Of a DNA stretch of 5,261 bases, positions 4,938 through 5,261 are shown one piece after another. A program made the translations under genes and the position numbers. Origin of the DNA: Bacteroidota bacterium (GTDB lineage: Bacteria; Bacteroidota; Ignavibacteria; UBA10030; UBA6906); the NCBI GenBank assembly GCA_017860555.1, contig JAGDMJ010000267.1, positions 1 through 5,261 on the forward strand, read 5' to 3'. Position 1 is the stretch's first letter, and every line of letters starts with the position of its first letter. Below the pieces are notes generated by a model, which saw only the letters and a list, made by a program, of their open reading frames with translations, ran no database searches and was not told where the DNA came from.

Positions 4938-5261
4938 TTAGAGCCATATCAAGCCACGAAGACCCCAGAAGCTATCCTCGCCGGCCGAAACGTACCGCGC
5001 CGCAAGATCGAACATCATGAAGTTGACGCCTATCATCGGTGCGAAGAAGCCTTTGGTGTAGCTGTTCTCGGTTCCCGCGACTTTTTTTGTGAATGAATAG
5101 GTGCCCGTCTCGGCGCCGAAATACCCGACGGCAAGGACGCTCATCCGGCCTCCCACAAGTATTCCGAAGGCTGACCCGGTGCCAGACTCTGTGATTGTAC
5201 CCACCGTAATATCTTTGTCCGTGAACTTGACGTACTCGATTCCTCCGGTTAGGTCCACAAG
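4938..5261 (-). CDS. C-terminal part of an outer-membrane beta-barrel protein (5' end outside window)
   Basis: The frame is open from the right edge to a TAA at 4938-4940, giving the last 107 residues of a longer protein; the GTG at 5258 is only an internal Val codon. The sequence shows alternating polar and hydrophobic beta-strands joined by short turns, for example GGIEYVKFT, SAFGILVGGRMSVLAVGYFGA, GFFAPMIGVNFMMFDLAARYV and the final WGLRGLIWL. This amphipathic pattern with a terminal strand is typical of outer-membrane barrels (porin, OmpW or OmpA-barrel-like), though the last residue is Leu rather than the usual Phe. The exact family and any transported substrate cannot be read from this fragment. 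It lies 149 bases upstream of the activator on the same strand. It may be a neighbour only, since a heptad repeat and a dyad separate the two. Confidence 0.6.
   Translation of the reverse strand, partial: LVDLTGGIEYVKFTDKDITVGTITESGTGSAFGILVGGRMSVLAVGYFGAETGTYSFTKKVAGTENSYTKGFFAPMIGVNFMMFDLAARYVSAGEDSFWGLRGLIWL

Noticed and set aside
1..5261. tRNA, rRNA, CRISPR, insertion sequence or attachment site
   Set aside because: No cloverleaf ending in CCA, no rRNA-like conserved block, no regularly spaced repeats of CRISPR length, and no transposase or terminal inverted repeats were seen.

Overview
The window looks like chromosomal DNA of a Gram-negative bacterium. The signs are an outer-membrane beta-barrel tail, a sigma-54 enhancer-binding activator with GAF-PAS sensing, moderately GC-rich codons, and a probable TTG start. 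That activator layout is common in deltaproteobacterial, Nitrospirota and Acidobacteria-type genomes, but no marker gene fixes the taxon, so the assignment is only a guess. All supported genes lie on the minus strand, so transcription runs from the right edge to the left.

In transcription order: (1) the C-terminal end of an outer-membrane beta-barrel protein, cut by the right edge (4938-5261); (2) a 149-base spacer with a four-unit TCTGA heptad repeat and a perfect 20-bp dyad; (3) a 661-residue sigma-54-dependent activator, GAF-PAS-AAA+-Fis-type HTH (2803-4788); (4) a 149-base spacer ending in a good -24/-12 sigma-54 promoter, with dyads at enhancer distance; (5) a small antibiotic-biosynthesis-monooxygenase (ABM) fold protein (2306-2653); (6) a 346-base spacer with no convincing gene; (7) a three-helix DUF202 membrane protein (1567-1959); (8) a 134-base leader carrying two 15-bp repeats; (9) a 391-residue protein resembling DszB, the 2'-hydroxybiphenyl-2-sulfinate desulfinase (257-1432), followed by a strong hairpin terminator (169-203). 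Bases 1-168 hold no convincing gene.

The most interesting item is the DszB-like protein. Routine annotation would probably call it an ABC-transporter substrate-binding protein. However, it lacks a signal peptide and keeps the Cys/His/Arg/Gly set of the desulfinase in the right spacing. Two residues near the catalytic His differ, which suggests another sulfinate substrate. No DszA or DszC partner is visible in the window.

A cautious model is that the activator senses a small ligand and switches on the sigma-54 promoter in front of the ABM gene. The ABM, DUF202 and desulfinase-like genes may then belong to one organosulfur or aromatic-compound function. Only the activator-to-promoter link has direct sequence support. 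The functional link to the desulfinase rests on proximity and shared orientation.
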